Assembly: GCA_045629485.1 (NCBI GenBank)
Contig: JAZQRF010000277.1
Coordinates: forward strand, 1 to 32,075
Length of the DNA: 32,075 bases
Reading direction: 5' to 3'
Origin: Pseudopedobacter sp045629485
GTDB taxonomy: Bacteria; Bacteroidota; Bacteroidia; Sphingobacteriales; Sphingobacteriaceae
Of this stretch, positions 6,728-16,097 are shown in pieces. Both the position numbers and the translations under genes were made by a program. The notes beneath the pieces are model-generated. The model ran no database searches. It worked only from the letters and a program-made list of their open reading frames with translations, and was not told where the DNA came from. How positions within the stretch are numbered: the stretch's first letter is position 1; the number at the start of each line of letters is the position of its first letter.

Positions 6728-9484
6728 TTATTTACTTAAAGCGCCCATTGTTATTTTATAAGTACCTGGTTTACCTTCAAAGAATAAGGTGTTTTTACCT
6801 TCAATTACTTTAATGTTATTTCCTATACCAGCACCTTTAATTTGCCAATCGCCACCTGCTAAACCATTTAAAACAACTTGGTATTGTTTTTTACCTTTTG
6901 GAACCTTAATCTCAAAAGCCTGGTTAATTAATGTATTTCCTTTAGGCATACTCACCACTTTGTTGTCAAAAATTACAACATCGCTAACTTCTGTAGTTAC
7001 GTGTTTAACAGCCAAAGGAATAGCTTTCCCATCAGTTACCTGGAAAAACGTTAAGAAATTATCTGTTTTGCTTTCTTTCAGAGGAGATATCATTATTCTT
7101 GAAGCGTTAGCCTCTGGTTGTGTCGTATCAGGAGATTGGTATTTTTGCCCGAAAGAAGAAATTGCATCTTCACCCGAAAGTGTTTCTACCTTTCTATCAG
7201 CGAAGGCGGGAGAAATCATATTGATATGTGTTTTACCAACTTTATCACCATCCTTTGCATGCAAAACAATTTGCTGATCTACGATTTGCGGCTTGTTAAA
7301 AGAGTTTATTTGGAAATACTTTTTAAAAGAAGCATCTGCACTGCTAATTTGGTCACTAATAATCATTACAGCAGGGATATCTGTTCTATCCATGTTAATG
7401 AAACAGAATCTTCTATCATACTTTTCTATTTTATCTGAGTATGCAGGCTTTAAATTAACCGAAAAGTAGCTATACAAAGGCTTTAACGGAGAGGGACCAA
7501 AATCTTTAGAAATTACAGTACCATTAGAAAATAATGGATCTGATAATATTTGATCCGGAGTTTCAGGATTAACTCTCATCCATCTTGTACCGCCATCATT
7601 GCTTGGTAAATTGCCGAATTTTTCGCTCGGGTCTACCGTCAACATCATACTATGAGCGATAGAACGCTTATTGAAATTTAAATCATAAGGCGTACCATAG
7701 AATTTGTATTGACCAATGTCGCCAAACTGAAAACCTCTGTAATACAGCTGAATAGAACCGGCATCGCTTTGCTGGTGATTGGCAAACTGGTAACCCCCGC
7801 CTTTAATTTCGGCAACTACATCATTGCTGTTTTCGCTCATGTTCCAACCAGTTCTGGCAACCATACCACCCAAATTTTCACCAAAAGCATATGTTAATGG
7901 TAATTTATCACGGTTAGCTATTGATTTTAAATTAGGATCATTTAATAATAAAAACAGTACAGGGTTAATGGTAGTAGTTCCTACTTTTTCGAAATCATAT
8001 TTTAATATCGGATCTTTTGCATAAGCTGAAGCCATTAATAATGGTAATTGCGGACCCCAGTAATATGGCTCACCTTTTTTACCTGTATTAAAGCCATCGC
8101 CATCTCTCAACATATGCCCGTTTGGTAAACGCATATAGATAAATTGGTTATTGACGCTTTTAATATTGTTATCAAAAACTTCCTTACCAGTCATTTTAGC
8201 CATCAAGGTAGCAGCATGTAAATCCCAACCCATTCTGTAAGCACCATAGTTAACACCCTGGTTGTTTCTTCCTGCTTCGTACTGGAACTTGCGCATGGGC
8301 ACCAATTGTTCCAATACCGTGTACGAAGTGTATTTGTAAGGAACAGGATCTTCATCATATAAAGCAATACTCATGCTTAACAGATCTCTGGAGATTTGTG
8401 CTTCACTACCATGACCATAAACAATAGGTTCTAAAAACGGCGGCCAGCCAATTTCCATATCATCCGCTAAACGAATTAAGCTTTTGTAGATGCTTTGTTT
8501 TTGAGTCGGAGTCATTAAACTGTAGCACCAGTCATATACTTCAGACCCAGTGTAAATAGCTCTACCCAGCTCTCTGGTAATGTCTAGGATGTTACCAAAT
8601 TCTACATTAGCTAAATAATCATCTACTAACTTAATAGCTTCACGACCCACCCTTTCGTCGCCTGTCATTAAATAATAAAATGCTTTTTTCTCTGCGGCTA
8701 ACTCTAAAGGTTCGTTATATTGAGTTTCTACCGTAGGGTCGACTTTAAAAACAAAAGGAACAAGTGCTACTTTTTTAACCTCGTTCCAGGCGGCTATATT
8801 TTCCGGAGCAGTAAGACTTGCCTTAACAGCAGGTAAAGTTTCCTGGTTAACCCATAATCTAGGTCGGGTTGCAGGAGGAACTATTTTTGGTACATAATTT
8901 TGTGCAGCCTCCGGAATCGCAGGCGGCGTATAGGTACTTAGCTTAACATAGTCGAAGTTAATACCTCTTGGTAACCAAATTTTTAGTGTTTGCGTTTTAC
9001 CAGTAAAATTAAACTTTCCGGATATTTGTAACGCTACATCCCATGGCACATAAACTACTCTTTTTGTAGGTCTATTATCATCAATTTGAATTTTAATGAA
9101 AAGAGATTCGAACTTAGATTTGGCGTTTTTAAGAATTTTTGCGCCTTCTTCATTGGTTCTGGCTAAAGTTTGCATTTCGTATTTGCCAGCTTTAGCTGTT
9201 TTAAAATGGAATACCAAATCTGGTTCTTTTCTTTCTCCGTCTATAGCGGCAGAAATTCCAGATTTTAAGGTGGTCCCTTTAGATTTGGTTAACCTCTCAT
9301 CAGTAACAAATTCTACTGTTTTAGGATTGATTTTTACGTTTTCTGCAGTTAACTTAATAACTTCTTCAGGTGTTACTGTTGGAGCATGAGATTGTGCAAA
9401 ACCCGTTACAGGCAGTGCTAAACCTATGGCAATGAAAGCTAAATTTAACCGGGATTTAATCCCGGCTTTCAATAATAATCTCAT
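6728..9484 (-). CDS. Heparinase II-like polysaccharide lyase (PL21-like) with extra N-terminal domain
   Basis: A 918-residue secreted protein with a signal peptide ending near GFAQ (residue 31). Residues about 35-190 form a beta-rich, possibly carbohydrate-binding, module. Residues about 205-500 look like an (alpha/alpha) toroid and 530-918 like the beta-sandwich of the heparinase II/III superfamily. HGSEAQ gives H358 and E361; GVNYGAY gives Y413; ANHQQSDAG gives H570. The H-to-E (+3) and H-to-Y (+55) spacings equal those of His202, Glu205 and Tyr257 in Pedobacter heparinase II, and H570 lies near the expected His406 position. Of the zinc ligands, D589 and H611 are plausible, but Q572 stands where a second His is expected. 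It would eliminate uronate-containing chains in the periplasm or outer membrane. The exact glycan is not evident; no sulfatase or unsaturated glucuronyl hydrolase is nearby. Confidence 0.78.
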   Translation of the reverse strand: MRLLLKAGIKSRLNLAFIAIGLALPVTGFAQSHAPTVTPEEVIKLTAENVKINPKTVEFVTDERLTKSKGTTLKSGISAAIDGERKEPDLVFHFKTAKAGKYEMQTLARTNEEGAKILKNAKSKFESLFIKIQIDDNRPTKRVVYVPWDVALQISGKFNFTGKTQTLKIWLPRGINFDYVKLSTYTPPAIPEAAQNYVPKIVPPATRPRLWVNQETLPAVKASLTAPENIAAWNEVKKVALVPFVFKVDPTVETQYNEPLELAAEKKAFYYLMTGDERVGREAIKLVDDYLANVEFGNILDITRELGRAIYTGSEVYDWCYSLMTPTQKQSIYKSLIRLADDMEIGWPPFLEPIVYGHGSEAQISRDLLSMSIALYDEDPVPYKYTSYTVLEQLVPMRKFQYEAGRNNQGVNYGAYRMGWDLHAATLMAKMTGKEVFDNNIKSVNNQFIYMRLPNGHMLRDGDGFNTGKKGEPYYWGPQLPLLMASAYAKDPILKYDFEKVGTTTINPVLFLLLNDPNLKSIANRDKLPLTYAFGENLGGMVARTGWNMSENSNDVVAEIKGGGYQFANHQQSDAGSIQLYYRGFQFGDIGQYKFYGTPYDLNFNKRSIAHSMMLTVDPSEKFGNLPSNDGGTRWMRVNPETPDQILSDPLFSNGTVISKDFGPSPLKPLYSYFSVNLKPAYSDKIEKYDRRFCFINMDRTDIPAVMIISDQISSADASFKKYFQINSFNKPQIVDQQIVLHAKDGDKVGKTHINMISPAFADRKVETLSGEDAISSFGQKYQSPDTTQPEANASRIMISPLKESKTDNFLTFFQVTDGKAIPLAVKHVTTEVSDVVIFDNKVVSMPKGNTLINQAFEIKVPKGKKQYQVVLNGLAGGDWQIKGAGIGNNIKVIEGKNTLFFEGKPGTYKITMGALSK

Positions 9485-9506
9485 GTGATTTTAATCTGAT
9501 AACAAA

Positions 9507-11564
9507 TTATTTTAAGGGTTTAAATAGGATAGCATCAGCTACAGCTGGTTCATTACTGTTATTTTCAAGAACCTCTACAAATGCATTTTTACCAGCTTTA
9601 AGTTTATAAGTTCCTAGGTTTACCCATTCTCCGTTACTTTCGTTATTGGTACCCAAAACTTTTATATCAGACGGTGTTCTGGTTACCGGTATACTAGTTT
9701 TACCATCGGATACTATGTATGAATATGCATTTGTTGATTTGCTTTCTTCTTCAGATATATAAGCGTAAATCTCATATTTTCCTTTTCTCTGTACCTCAGG
9801 AATAAACTTTACAGATTTTTTCTGACCAGGAGTTTTACTAAGTAATAAACTTTTGCCATATCCACCATTTACCTTTTCCCAATCTCCATTAATAATTACA
9901 TGATTTGAATCATCATTATCTACTAAAATCTCTAGAGTTTTGTTGTTTAATAAAGGGTTAGTTGCTAATCTATTTTGAAGTGTAGCAACATCTATATTTT
10001 GAACACTAAGGCCTCCATCAATAGCCATAACAGCAGCTGTGGCGGCAGATTGGGCCATTACCATAAAAACAGCTTCCATTCTGATAGATCCAAAAGCAAT
10101 ATGAGACGCAGATAAACAAACAGGAACTAACAGGTTTTTGCATTCTGATTGTTTAGGTGTGATAGATCGGTAAGAAATAGGGAATGGGCCAGCAACCGGA
10201 ATTTCCACATCACCTTCATTTTTCACCATGCCGTTGATTACCACACGCTGGCAAGTATGAGAATCCATACCATAAGCCGCCATACCTACACCGTCTTTTA
10301 CGACTTCTAAACCATCGCAATGCTTCTGAGTCATTACCATTTCCCCAACTAAACGTCTCGCTTCGCGTACGTATAACTGTGGTGAAAAACCGTTATGCTC
10401 CTTGAACTCGTCTTTCGCATAACCCCAGGATTGCATGTCTTTTCTTACAATAGCAGGTACAGATTTATCATTCGCTAAGAAATAGAAAAGGCCTTTTGTA
10501 TAATCCTCATGTTCTTTCCAGATTTTCTTTCTTGTAGCGTAGTCACCTTCAGGATAGTTGTAGTTTGCCCCAACCATGTCTGTAGAGAAGGCACCAAAGT
10601 TATTGAAGTCTGTTTTACCATTTGGCATGTGCTTAATTAAAAAGCCACCTTTATTAATGACAACGGTAGTGTCTTTAGTTTTAACGTATTTAAATGTTCC
10701 CTCAATACCATCCCACTTTTCCTGGGCAATAACTCTTGCTAATAATGTATACTTACTGGCATCGTAGTTATCTGGTTTGGTAAAAGCAACCTGGTTATTT
10801 TTCTCTTGCGTTAAGCAAATACGGAAATTGTAAGCCTGGATTAATTTATCTCCGCTTCCTTTTTTGCCTAATTTAGCATTGCTGATGCCGTACAATAAGC
10901 CACTTTCTGGTTTACCCGGAATCACATAGGGATCTATGCCATCAGCAAATTGGTGAAATTCAGAAATATGTAATCCATTATGATACTCTCCGTATTGATC
11001 AGAAGATTCTCTGCCAATTGTATAGCTTACACCTGATTTAGCCATTAAATCGCCTTCGTAGGTACAATCTAAAAATACTTTAGCCTGGATTTTTTGGTTA
11101 GTAGCTGCATTAGGATTATCTGAAACTTCTACAGTGATTTCGCTTATTTTACCATCATGCTTTTGAACGCCAATTAAATGGTGATTTTTAACAATTTCTA
11201 ATTTAGCATCGGCAATCATCTTATCAAAAACCTTAGAAGCTACATGAGGTTCAAAAGTCCATTGCTCTAATTTGCCGTAATGCGCACCTATTTGTCGGTA
11301 AAATTCTTTGGCTAAGCCCGTTATGGCATATTTATTACCAATATCTGTTGCACCTAAGCCGCCAGTAGTTAAGCCGCCAAGGTGTGTGCCGGGCTCTATA
11401 ATAATTACAGATTTGCCTAGTTTTTTTGCAGTATATGCTGCCACAATACCTGCAGAGCTACCTCCGTAAATACAGATATCTACCTTTTTTATGTTTTGTG
11501 CAATAGCGCTAGTTCCAAATAAAGAAAGAACTAGCAAAACAAAATATTTATTGCTTTTTTTCAT
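9507..11564 (-). CDS. Secreted FAD-dependent oxidoreductase with golvesin-type C-terminal domain
   Basis: A 685-residue protein with a Sec signal peptide (cleavage near AIAQ, residue 22-23). Residues 28-56 form an FAD-binding Rossmann start with G34-G-S-S-A-G39 and an acidic strand end (IIIEPGTHLGG). The domain to about 530 matches the FAD_oxidored (PF12831-type) family, including VREARRLVGEMVMT. Residues about 555-685 (starting VDNDD, ending GKNAFVEV...ADAILF) resemble the golvesin/Xly C-terminal beta-sandwich, often mislabelled xanthan lyase and possibly a glycan-binding module. It lies between the GH20 and lyase genes with gaps of about 22 nt, so it is in the same operon and probably oxidises a sugar residue or a released fragment in the periplasm. 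The substrate and electron acceptor are unknown. Confidence 0.85.
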   Translation of the reverse strand: MKKSNKYFVLLVLSLFGTSAIAQNIKKVDICIYGGSSAGIVAAYTAKKLGKSVIIIEPGTHLGGLTTGGLGATDIGNKYAITGLAKEFYRQIGAHYGKLEQWTFEPHVASKVFDKMIADAKLEIVKNHHLIGVQKHDGKISEITVEVSDNPNAATNQKIQAKVFLDCTYEGDLMAKSGVSYTIGRESSDQYGEYHNGLHISEFHQFADGIDPYVIPGKPESGLLYGISNAKLGKKGSGDKLIQAYNFRICLTQEKNNQVAFTKPDNYDASKYTLLARVIAQEKWDGIEGTFKYVKTKDTTVVINKGGFLIKHMPNGKTDFNNFGAFSTDMVGANYNYPEGDYATRKKIWKEHEDYTKGLFYFLANDKSVPAIVRKDMQSWGYAKDEFKEHNGFSPQLYVREARRLVGEMVMTQKHCDGLEVVKDGVGMAAYGMDSHTCQRVVINGMVKNEGDVEIPVAGPFPISYRSITPKQSECKNLLVPVCLSASHIAFGSIRMEAVFMVMAQSAATAAVMAIDGGLSVQNIDVATLQNRLATNPLLNNKTLEILVDNDDSNHVIINGDWEKVNGGYGKSLLLSKTPGQKKSVKFIPEVQRKGKYEIYAYISEEESKSTNAYSYIVSDGKTSIPVTRTPSDIKVLGTNNESNGEWVNLGTYKLKAGKNAFVEVLENNSNEPAVADAILFKPLK

Positions 11565-11587
11565 GTTTAAATTTAAATAAATATGAA

Positions 11588-13234
11588 TTAGTCTACTTCT
11601 GATGGATCAACTTTATAATGAATTCCTAATCTATCTAACTGTTTTAGATATGATGCAAGAGATTTAGTGAAATCGTTAAATGATTTTTGTTTTTTATCTG
11701 TCCATCCAACTTCAGCGTAAGCAGCTAAACGAGGGAAAACCATTCCTTGCATATTCTTAACTGTAGGAATCCATTCGCTCCACATATGGCAGGAAGTTCC
11801 TAGAATTTGCTTTTCAGCTTCTTTATCAATTCCTTCAGGAACCGGGTCAAATCTGTAAGCTTCTAAAAGTGATAAATTTGGATAATCTAAATAGGTACTG
11901 CTATGCAAAGAGTTGATAACTGTATAACCTTTTTTGATAGCATCTCTCATTAAGTCTAAATCGCCTTTCCAGAAATCTACAATAGAATTAGATCCTAATT
12001 GTGTTTTTACTTTGATGTCTTCATCAGCAGTATAATCATGGAGTTTGATACCTAAAATCTCGTTCCAGCCCATCATTCTACGGCCTTTACTTTCTATGTA
12101 ATTTGATACTTTGTTTGTAAACCAAATTTGTAAATCAGCCGGAGAGCCTAAGTCGTTTTGTTTGATAAAGCTCATGATTTCTTTGTTATTTCTCCAGTGC
12201 TCGTATTTTACTTCATCACCACCAATATGGATCACTTTAGAAGGGAAAAGTTCCATGATTTCATCTAATACATCGGTAACAAATTGCCATACACGTGGAT
12301 CAGAAACTTTTAAAACATTTGGTTGGTTAGCAAAACTATGAGGAACTTTAATAGCATAGTCTAAACTTCCTAAAAATGGGTAAGCAGCAATTGCAGCACT
12401 GGTGTGCCCTGGCATATCAATTTCTGGAATTACTGTTATATGTCTTGATGCAGCATAAGCTACAATTTCTTTAATATCTTCTTGAGTGTAGAAACCGCTG
12501 TGTGGTTTTCCGTCATAAAATCCACCTCTTATACGGTTAATTTTTATTTCAGATGAATCTCTTTTAGCACCAACTTCTGTTAGTAATGGATACTTTTTAA
12601 TTTCTACTCTCCAGCCCGTATTATCTGTTAAGTGCCAGTGAAAAGTATTCATTTTTAAATACGCCATTTGATCTAAAAGCTGTTTTACAACGTCTTTACC
12701 CTTAATGTAACGGGCTTCATCAAACATAAATTCCCTCCAGCCAAAACGAGGTTCGTCTATAATTTCTACTGCTTTTGCGCTTACTACACCATTGTTGGAT
12801 TTAAGGATTTGACGCAAAGTTTGTATTCCGTAAAATACACCTTTAGCGTTAGCAGCATAAATAGTAATTCCTTTCGGAGTTACATTTAATTGGTAAGCCT
12901 CTGGGTTAGCACTCTTAACAACATCATTAGAGATAACTAAATTAATGCTGTTTTTAGAGTTACCTTTTTTATCAGATAAACTTAATTTATAATCGTTTTT
13001 AAAATATTCTCTTAGTAAGGTTGTCTCATTAGACAAGTTTCCGGTCGTAATAATGCTTGTTTTAGAAGATATCGTAAATTCTCCGGCTTGCTCTGTAACT
13101 TTTAAAGGTTTTGGAATTACATCCAGGGCTACAGCTTGTAAAGTAGATAGTCCTAAGATCAAACTTGCAAATAAACGTTTTTTGTTAGATAAAACAAGTT
13201 TTGACTTAGTAATAGCATTTTTTAATAAATTCAT
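11588..13234 (-). CDS. GH20 beta-N-acetylhexosaminidase
   Basis: Removes terminal GlcNAc or GalNAc from glycans by substrate-assisted catalysis. I start it at ATG 13234 (548 residues); the longer frame from a TTG at 13252 would begin inside the hairpin at 13249-13280. A signal peptide ends near LQAVA, with mature sequence LDVIPKP. Domain order is an N-terminal GH20b domain (about 38-155), then the TIM barrel. The barrel carries HWHLTDNTGWR and the catalytic Asp-Glu pair in HIGGDEV (D340-E341 in this numbering), and the domain is full length for the family. It is the first enzyme gene after the SusC/SusD/DUF5017 genes, which points to a glycan containing N-acetylhexosamine. Assignment is secure; linkage specificity is not visible. 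Confidence 0.95.
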   Translation of the reverse strand: MNLLKNAITKSKLVLSNKKRLFASLILGLSTLQAVALDVIPKPLKVTEQAGEFTISSKTSIITTGNLSNETTLLREYFKNDYKLSLSDKKGNSKNSINLVISNDVVKSANPEAYQLNVTPKGITIYAANAKGVFYGIQTLRQILKSNNGVVSAKAVEIIDEPRFGWREFMFDEARYIKGKDVVKQLLDQMAYLKMNTFHWHLTDNTGWRVEIKKYPLLTEVGAKRDSSEIKINRIRGGFYDGKPHSGFYTQEDIKEIVAYAASRHITVIPEIDMPGHTSAAIAAYPFLGSLDYAIKVPHSFANQPNVLKVSDPRVWQFVTDVLDEIMELFPSKVIHIGGDEVKYEHWRNNKEIMSFIKQNDLGSPADLQIWFTNKVSNYIESKGRRMMGWNEILGIKLHDYTADEDIKVKTQLGSNSIVDFWKGDLDLMRDAIKKGYTVINSLHSSTYLDYPNLSLLEAYRFDPVPEGIDKEAEKQILGTSCHMWSEWIPTVKNMQGMVFPRLAAYAEVGWTDKKQKSFNDFTKSLASYLKQLDRLGIHYKVDPSEVD

Positions 13235-13248
13235 TGGTTTTAGGTTTA

Positions 13249-13280
13249 ACAAGAGCCATAAGTAAAAATATGGCTCTTGT
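13249..13280 (-). terminator. Perfect 12-bp hairpin between DUF5017 gene and GH20 gene
   Basis: Arms 13249-13260 (ACAAGAGCCATA) and 13269-13280, 8-nt loop, 11 nt after the DUF5017 stop codon and 14 nt before the GH20 ATG. There is no U-tract on the minus strand. Its position, after the outer-membrane binding genes and before the enzymes, fits an attenuator that keeps SusC/SusD transcripts more abundant than enzyme transcripts. Confidence 0.62.
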
Positions 13281-13291
13281 AATTAGATATG

Positions 13292-14200
13292 TTATTCTAT
13301 TGTAATTTCAACTTCTTTTACTTTTTCGGAAGTTTGGCCATATAAGTTATTTGTTGCGATAAAATTAACCTTATATGTTCCTTTAGCTTTGAATGCGTGT
13401 TTGTAATTATCCGGAAATACTTCTAATATATCTTTTACTGTTTTCGGACGATCCCTAAGAACATCATCATAAGTTAAAGGTCCGCTTACAGCCCAGAAAT
13501 CTGAATCTCCGGTATTAGGTTGTGGAGCAGTAGCAATTTCTAATATAGAAGTAGTACTTGTCACTGTATTTACCCATCCGTAGGTTTTGTTGCTAACTCT
13601 TAAAAATTTCCAATCCATGTTAGCGATAGTAGCAATAGGATAGGCAATATCACCACCAAGAGTGTTATTAATTTTGGCAGTGGTTATTTGCCATCTATCA
13701 GACGCTCTGGTGTTATTTTTTGATGTATATCTAAAGCCAATATACAAGGGCTTACCATCTGTTAAAATATCGGCAATATCTACATTACCAGCATTAACAC
13801 CCGGAGCCGAGGTTACTGCTGTAGGCAAATTAAACCTGCTGGTGATATCTGTCCAATTGTCTAAGTTTACAACATCAACTGAATCTCTTTCCGGATTTAG
13901 TTTAGTTGTTGCAAAAACATTAAGAGTTTTAACGCCTAAGGTATTTCTTAAATGAGTTACAAGTTCAAGTGATACTCTACCTATAGCTTTAGTTCTATTT
14001 CTATGAATGTATTCACTACCCGGTTCTCCTGAGTAAAGTGTTATATAATCAGCATTTCCAGCGAAATTGAATGTTACAGTATCACCAACTTGATAGGTAA
14101 GTTTATCTACTGATACATCAAAAGTAGGATGACTAACTTCTTCTTTTACACAGGAACTGAATACTAATCCAGCAATCACTGCAATAAATATTTTTTTCAT
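13292..14200 (-). CDS. DUF5017-type surface lipoprotein (SusE/F-position glycan-binding protein)
   Basis: A 302-residue lipoprotein starting at ATG 14200; an in-frame GTG at 14218 overlaps the SusD stop and lacks support. The signal peptide is short with lipobox FSSC (Cys17), followed by an acidic KEEV stretch that may favour surface export. Residues about 25-110 look like an Ig/PKD-like beta-sandwich (VDKLTYQVGDTVTFNF). The remainder resembles DUF5017 proteins, which occupy the SusE/SusF place in many such loci. It begins 11 nt after the SusD stop codon and so belongs to the same transcript. The role, extra glycan binding at the cell surface, is inferred from position and lipidation. No catalytic motif was recognised. 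Confidence 0.78.
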   Translation of the reverse strand: MKKIFIAVIAGLVFSSCVKEEVSHPTFDVSVDKLTYQVGDTVTFNFAGNADYITLYSGEPGSEYIHRNRTKAIGRVSLELVTHLRNTLGVKTLNVFATTKLNPERDSVDVVNLDNWTDITSRFNLPTAVTSAPGVNAGNVDIADILTDGKPLYIGFRYTSKNNTRASDRWQITTAKINNTLGGDIAYPIATIANMDWKFLRVSNKTYGWVNTVTSTTSILEIATAPQPNTGDSDFWAVSGPLTYDDVLRDRPKTVKDILEVFPDNYKHAFKAKGTYKVNFIATNNLYGQTSEKVKEVEITIE

Positions 14201-14211
14201 ATTCAATTTTA

Positions 14212-16086
14212 TTACCACCCTGGGTTTTGAGTTAATTTTCTGTTCAATAGCAATTCAGATGATGGTAGCGGCATATAAATATTCATCAGATTATTTCTGC
14301 CAGCAACGTTACCTGCCGCTCTATGCGTAGGAGCCAGGGCATTAGCCTCTGCAGCTACAATAGCAGGGTAGGTGTTTTTATGACGTTGCATCACGTTTTG
14401 GAAGTCATTCCATCTTATTAAATCCATTCTTCTATATCCTTCAAAACATAATTCTCTAGCTCTTTCATCTTTGATAAAATTAAACAGATCGACCTGGTTT
14501 AATCCGGAAATATCTGCATCATCAGGTGAAGATATAGTCGCTATAACTCCGGGATAAGTTACTCCGTTTAATTTAACAGTTGGGGCACTGGTATAAAATT
14601 TACCACGTGTATTGATCGTAATTCCTGTTAAATTGTTAGAAGCGTTTAATGTGGCTGTTGCCGTTGCCTGATTAGTTGGGCTTCCTCCTTCAAATGTTAC
14701 TACCGGAACGCCATCAGGAAAATTGGGAGCTGTGCCAGTGATGGTGATTTGTTTTAAAACATTTCCGTTTAACTCTTTACCATAAGCTCTTCTTCTTACC
14801 AGGTTTACAGCATAATGGGCACTATCAATACTAATGCTGTTCTCATTCAGTTCGTTTGCTGCTTCTGCATACATAAGTAATACATCAGAGTATCTTAAAA
14901 GCGTAACATTCATTGGAGAAACTTTTGTTTTAGGAGTAAAGGTTTCATATTCTCTTCTCCATTTACCCATATATAACTTGTATGCTGGTCTGTTAGGTTC
15001 AAATGTTCTTACCCCAGCAGGTGTATAGTAATAATTGGCACAGTTCCAGTCACGACGTAAATCCAGCGTTGGCGTAATAACAGCTGTAGCAGTAGGATTT
15101 ATTTTGCCGTAAAGCTGATATAATGTTTGTGTAGTATACATACGTCCGGAGTTGTACCCTACACTAAAATCATTTTGATTTTGATTTAGAATTCCAACCA
15201 ACGTATAGAAGTTGTTTCCTTCAGAACTTTCAGCTCCATTACCGTAAAATTCTACTTCCCAAATACTCTCTTTTACATCGTACTCATCTCTGGCTAATTT
15301 AATAAAGACATCAGTATAATCCTTATTTAAGGCATGCTCTCCAGATGCAATAACTTTGTATGCCCAATTTTTGGCATCTCTGTATTTACTCCTGTCTTTA
15401 AGAGGTTCCCCGGCCATTTGTAAGCATACTCTTGCTAAAACACCTTGTACAGCAGTTTTAGAAACTTTTCCGGCATGACCTAAACTCGCAGCGGTTTGCT
15501 TTTGTAACAGAGACTCAGCAGTGGTCATGTCAGAAAGGATTTGATCATATACTTCTGCCAAAGAATTTCTGGAAACTTCTACATCCGTAACAGATTTTGT
15601 TGGATCTAAAATTATTGGAACTCCACCAAAGTTTGATGCTAATAAGAAATAGTAATATCCACGTAAGAAAAGTGCCTCACCTTTTATTATATCTCTTTTT
15701 GCAGCAGTCATAGTAGGCTTCTCAACATTAGCTAATAATAAATTAGCTCTATAAATACCTTTATACAAGGTACTCCAAAATGCCCTGATCTCTGGGGTAG
15801 AAGAGTTATAATCGTAATAGGCATATGCTAAAGCATGGCTGGAAAGATAGATGTTAAATACAGCTTCATCTGTTTGGGCATTCCATCCATATAACATATC
15901 TCTACCATATAAATCGTTGCTGCCTAAATTTTCATAGACACCATTTAATGCTGTCTGCAATTCCTCAGGTGTGGAATAGTAGTTCTCTACTTTAGTAAAG
16001 TTAGTAGGCTCTGTATCTAATAACTTAGTACAAGAAGTAGATATAGTTAAAACTGATAGTATTGTAAATAATGATTTAATTTTCAT
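14212..16086 (-). CDS. SusD/RagB-family glycan-binding lipoprotein with an internal insertion
   Basis: The outer-membrane lipoprotein that lids the SusC channel and captures oligosaccharides. The lipobox is STSC (Cys19), followed by KLLDTEPTNF, typical of the family. The TPR-like helical core and the conserved C-terminal block DERARELCFEGYRRMDLIRW (about 541-560) are present, and the protein ends in QNPGW. At 624 residues it is longer than most SusD proteins. The excess is a beta-rich insertion at about residues 446-520, between VRRRAYGK and the conserved block, containing ATATATL, LTGITI and YTSAPTV, unlike the surrounding helical sequence. The gene follows the SusC gene with an 11-nt gap. 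Confidence 0.94.
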   Translation of the reverse strand: MKIKSLFTILSVLTISTSCTKLLDTEPTNFTKVENYYSTPEELQTALNGVYENLGSNDLYGRDMLYGWNAQTDEAVFNIYLSSHALAYAYYDYNSSTPEIRAFWSTLYKGIYRANLLLANVEKPTMTAAKRDIIKGEALFLRGYYYFLLASNFGGVPIILDPTKSVTDVEVSRNSLAEVYDQILSDMTTAESLLQKQTAASLGHAGKVSKTAVQGVLARVCLQMAGEPLKDRSKYRDAKNWAYKVIASGEHALNKDYTDVFIKLARDEYDVKESIWEVEFYGNGAESSEGNNFYTLVGILNQNQNDFSVGYNSGRMYTTQTLYQLYGKINPTATAVITPTLDLRRDWNCANYYYTPAGVRTFEPNRPAYKLYMGKWRREYETFTPKTKVSPMNVTLLRYSDVLLMYAEAANELNENSISIDSAHYAVNLVRRRAYGKELNGNVLKQITITGTAPNFPDGVPVVTFEGGSPTNQATATATLNASNNLTGITINTRGKFYTSAPTVKLNGVTYPGVIATISSPDDADISGLNQVDLFNFIKDERARELCFEGYRRMDLIRWNDFQNVMQRHKNTYPAIVAAEANALAPTHRAAGNVAGRNNLMNIYMPLPSSELLLNRKLTQNPGW

Positions 16087-16097
16087 GATAAACTTTA

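Noticed and set aside
6789..7277. 162-codon open frame on the plus strand
   Set aside because: It is antisense to the heparinase II-like gene, has no recognisable domain or initiation context, and follows the codon pattern of the gene on the other strand.
9507..11564. Xanthan lyase identity for the FAD protein
   Set aside because: Only the C-terminal golvesin-like module invites that label; the main domain is a flavin oxidoreductase and no lyase toroid is present.
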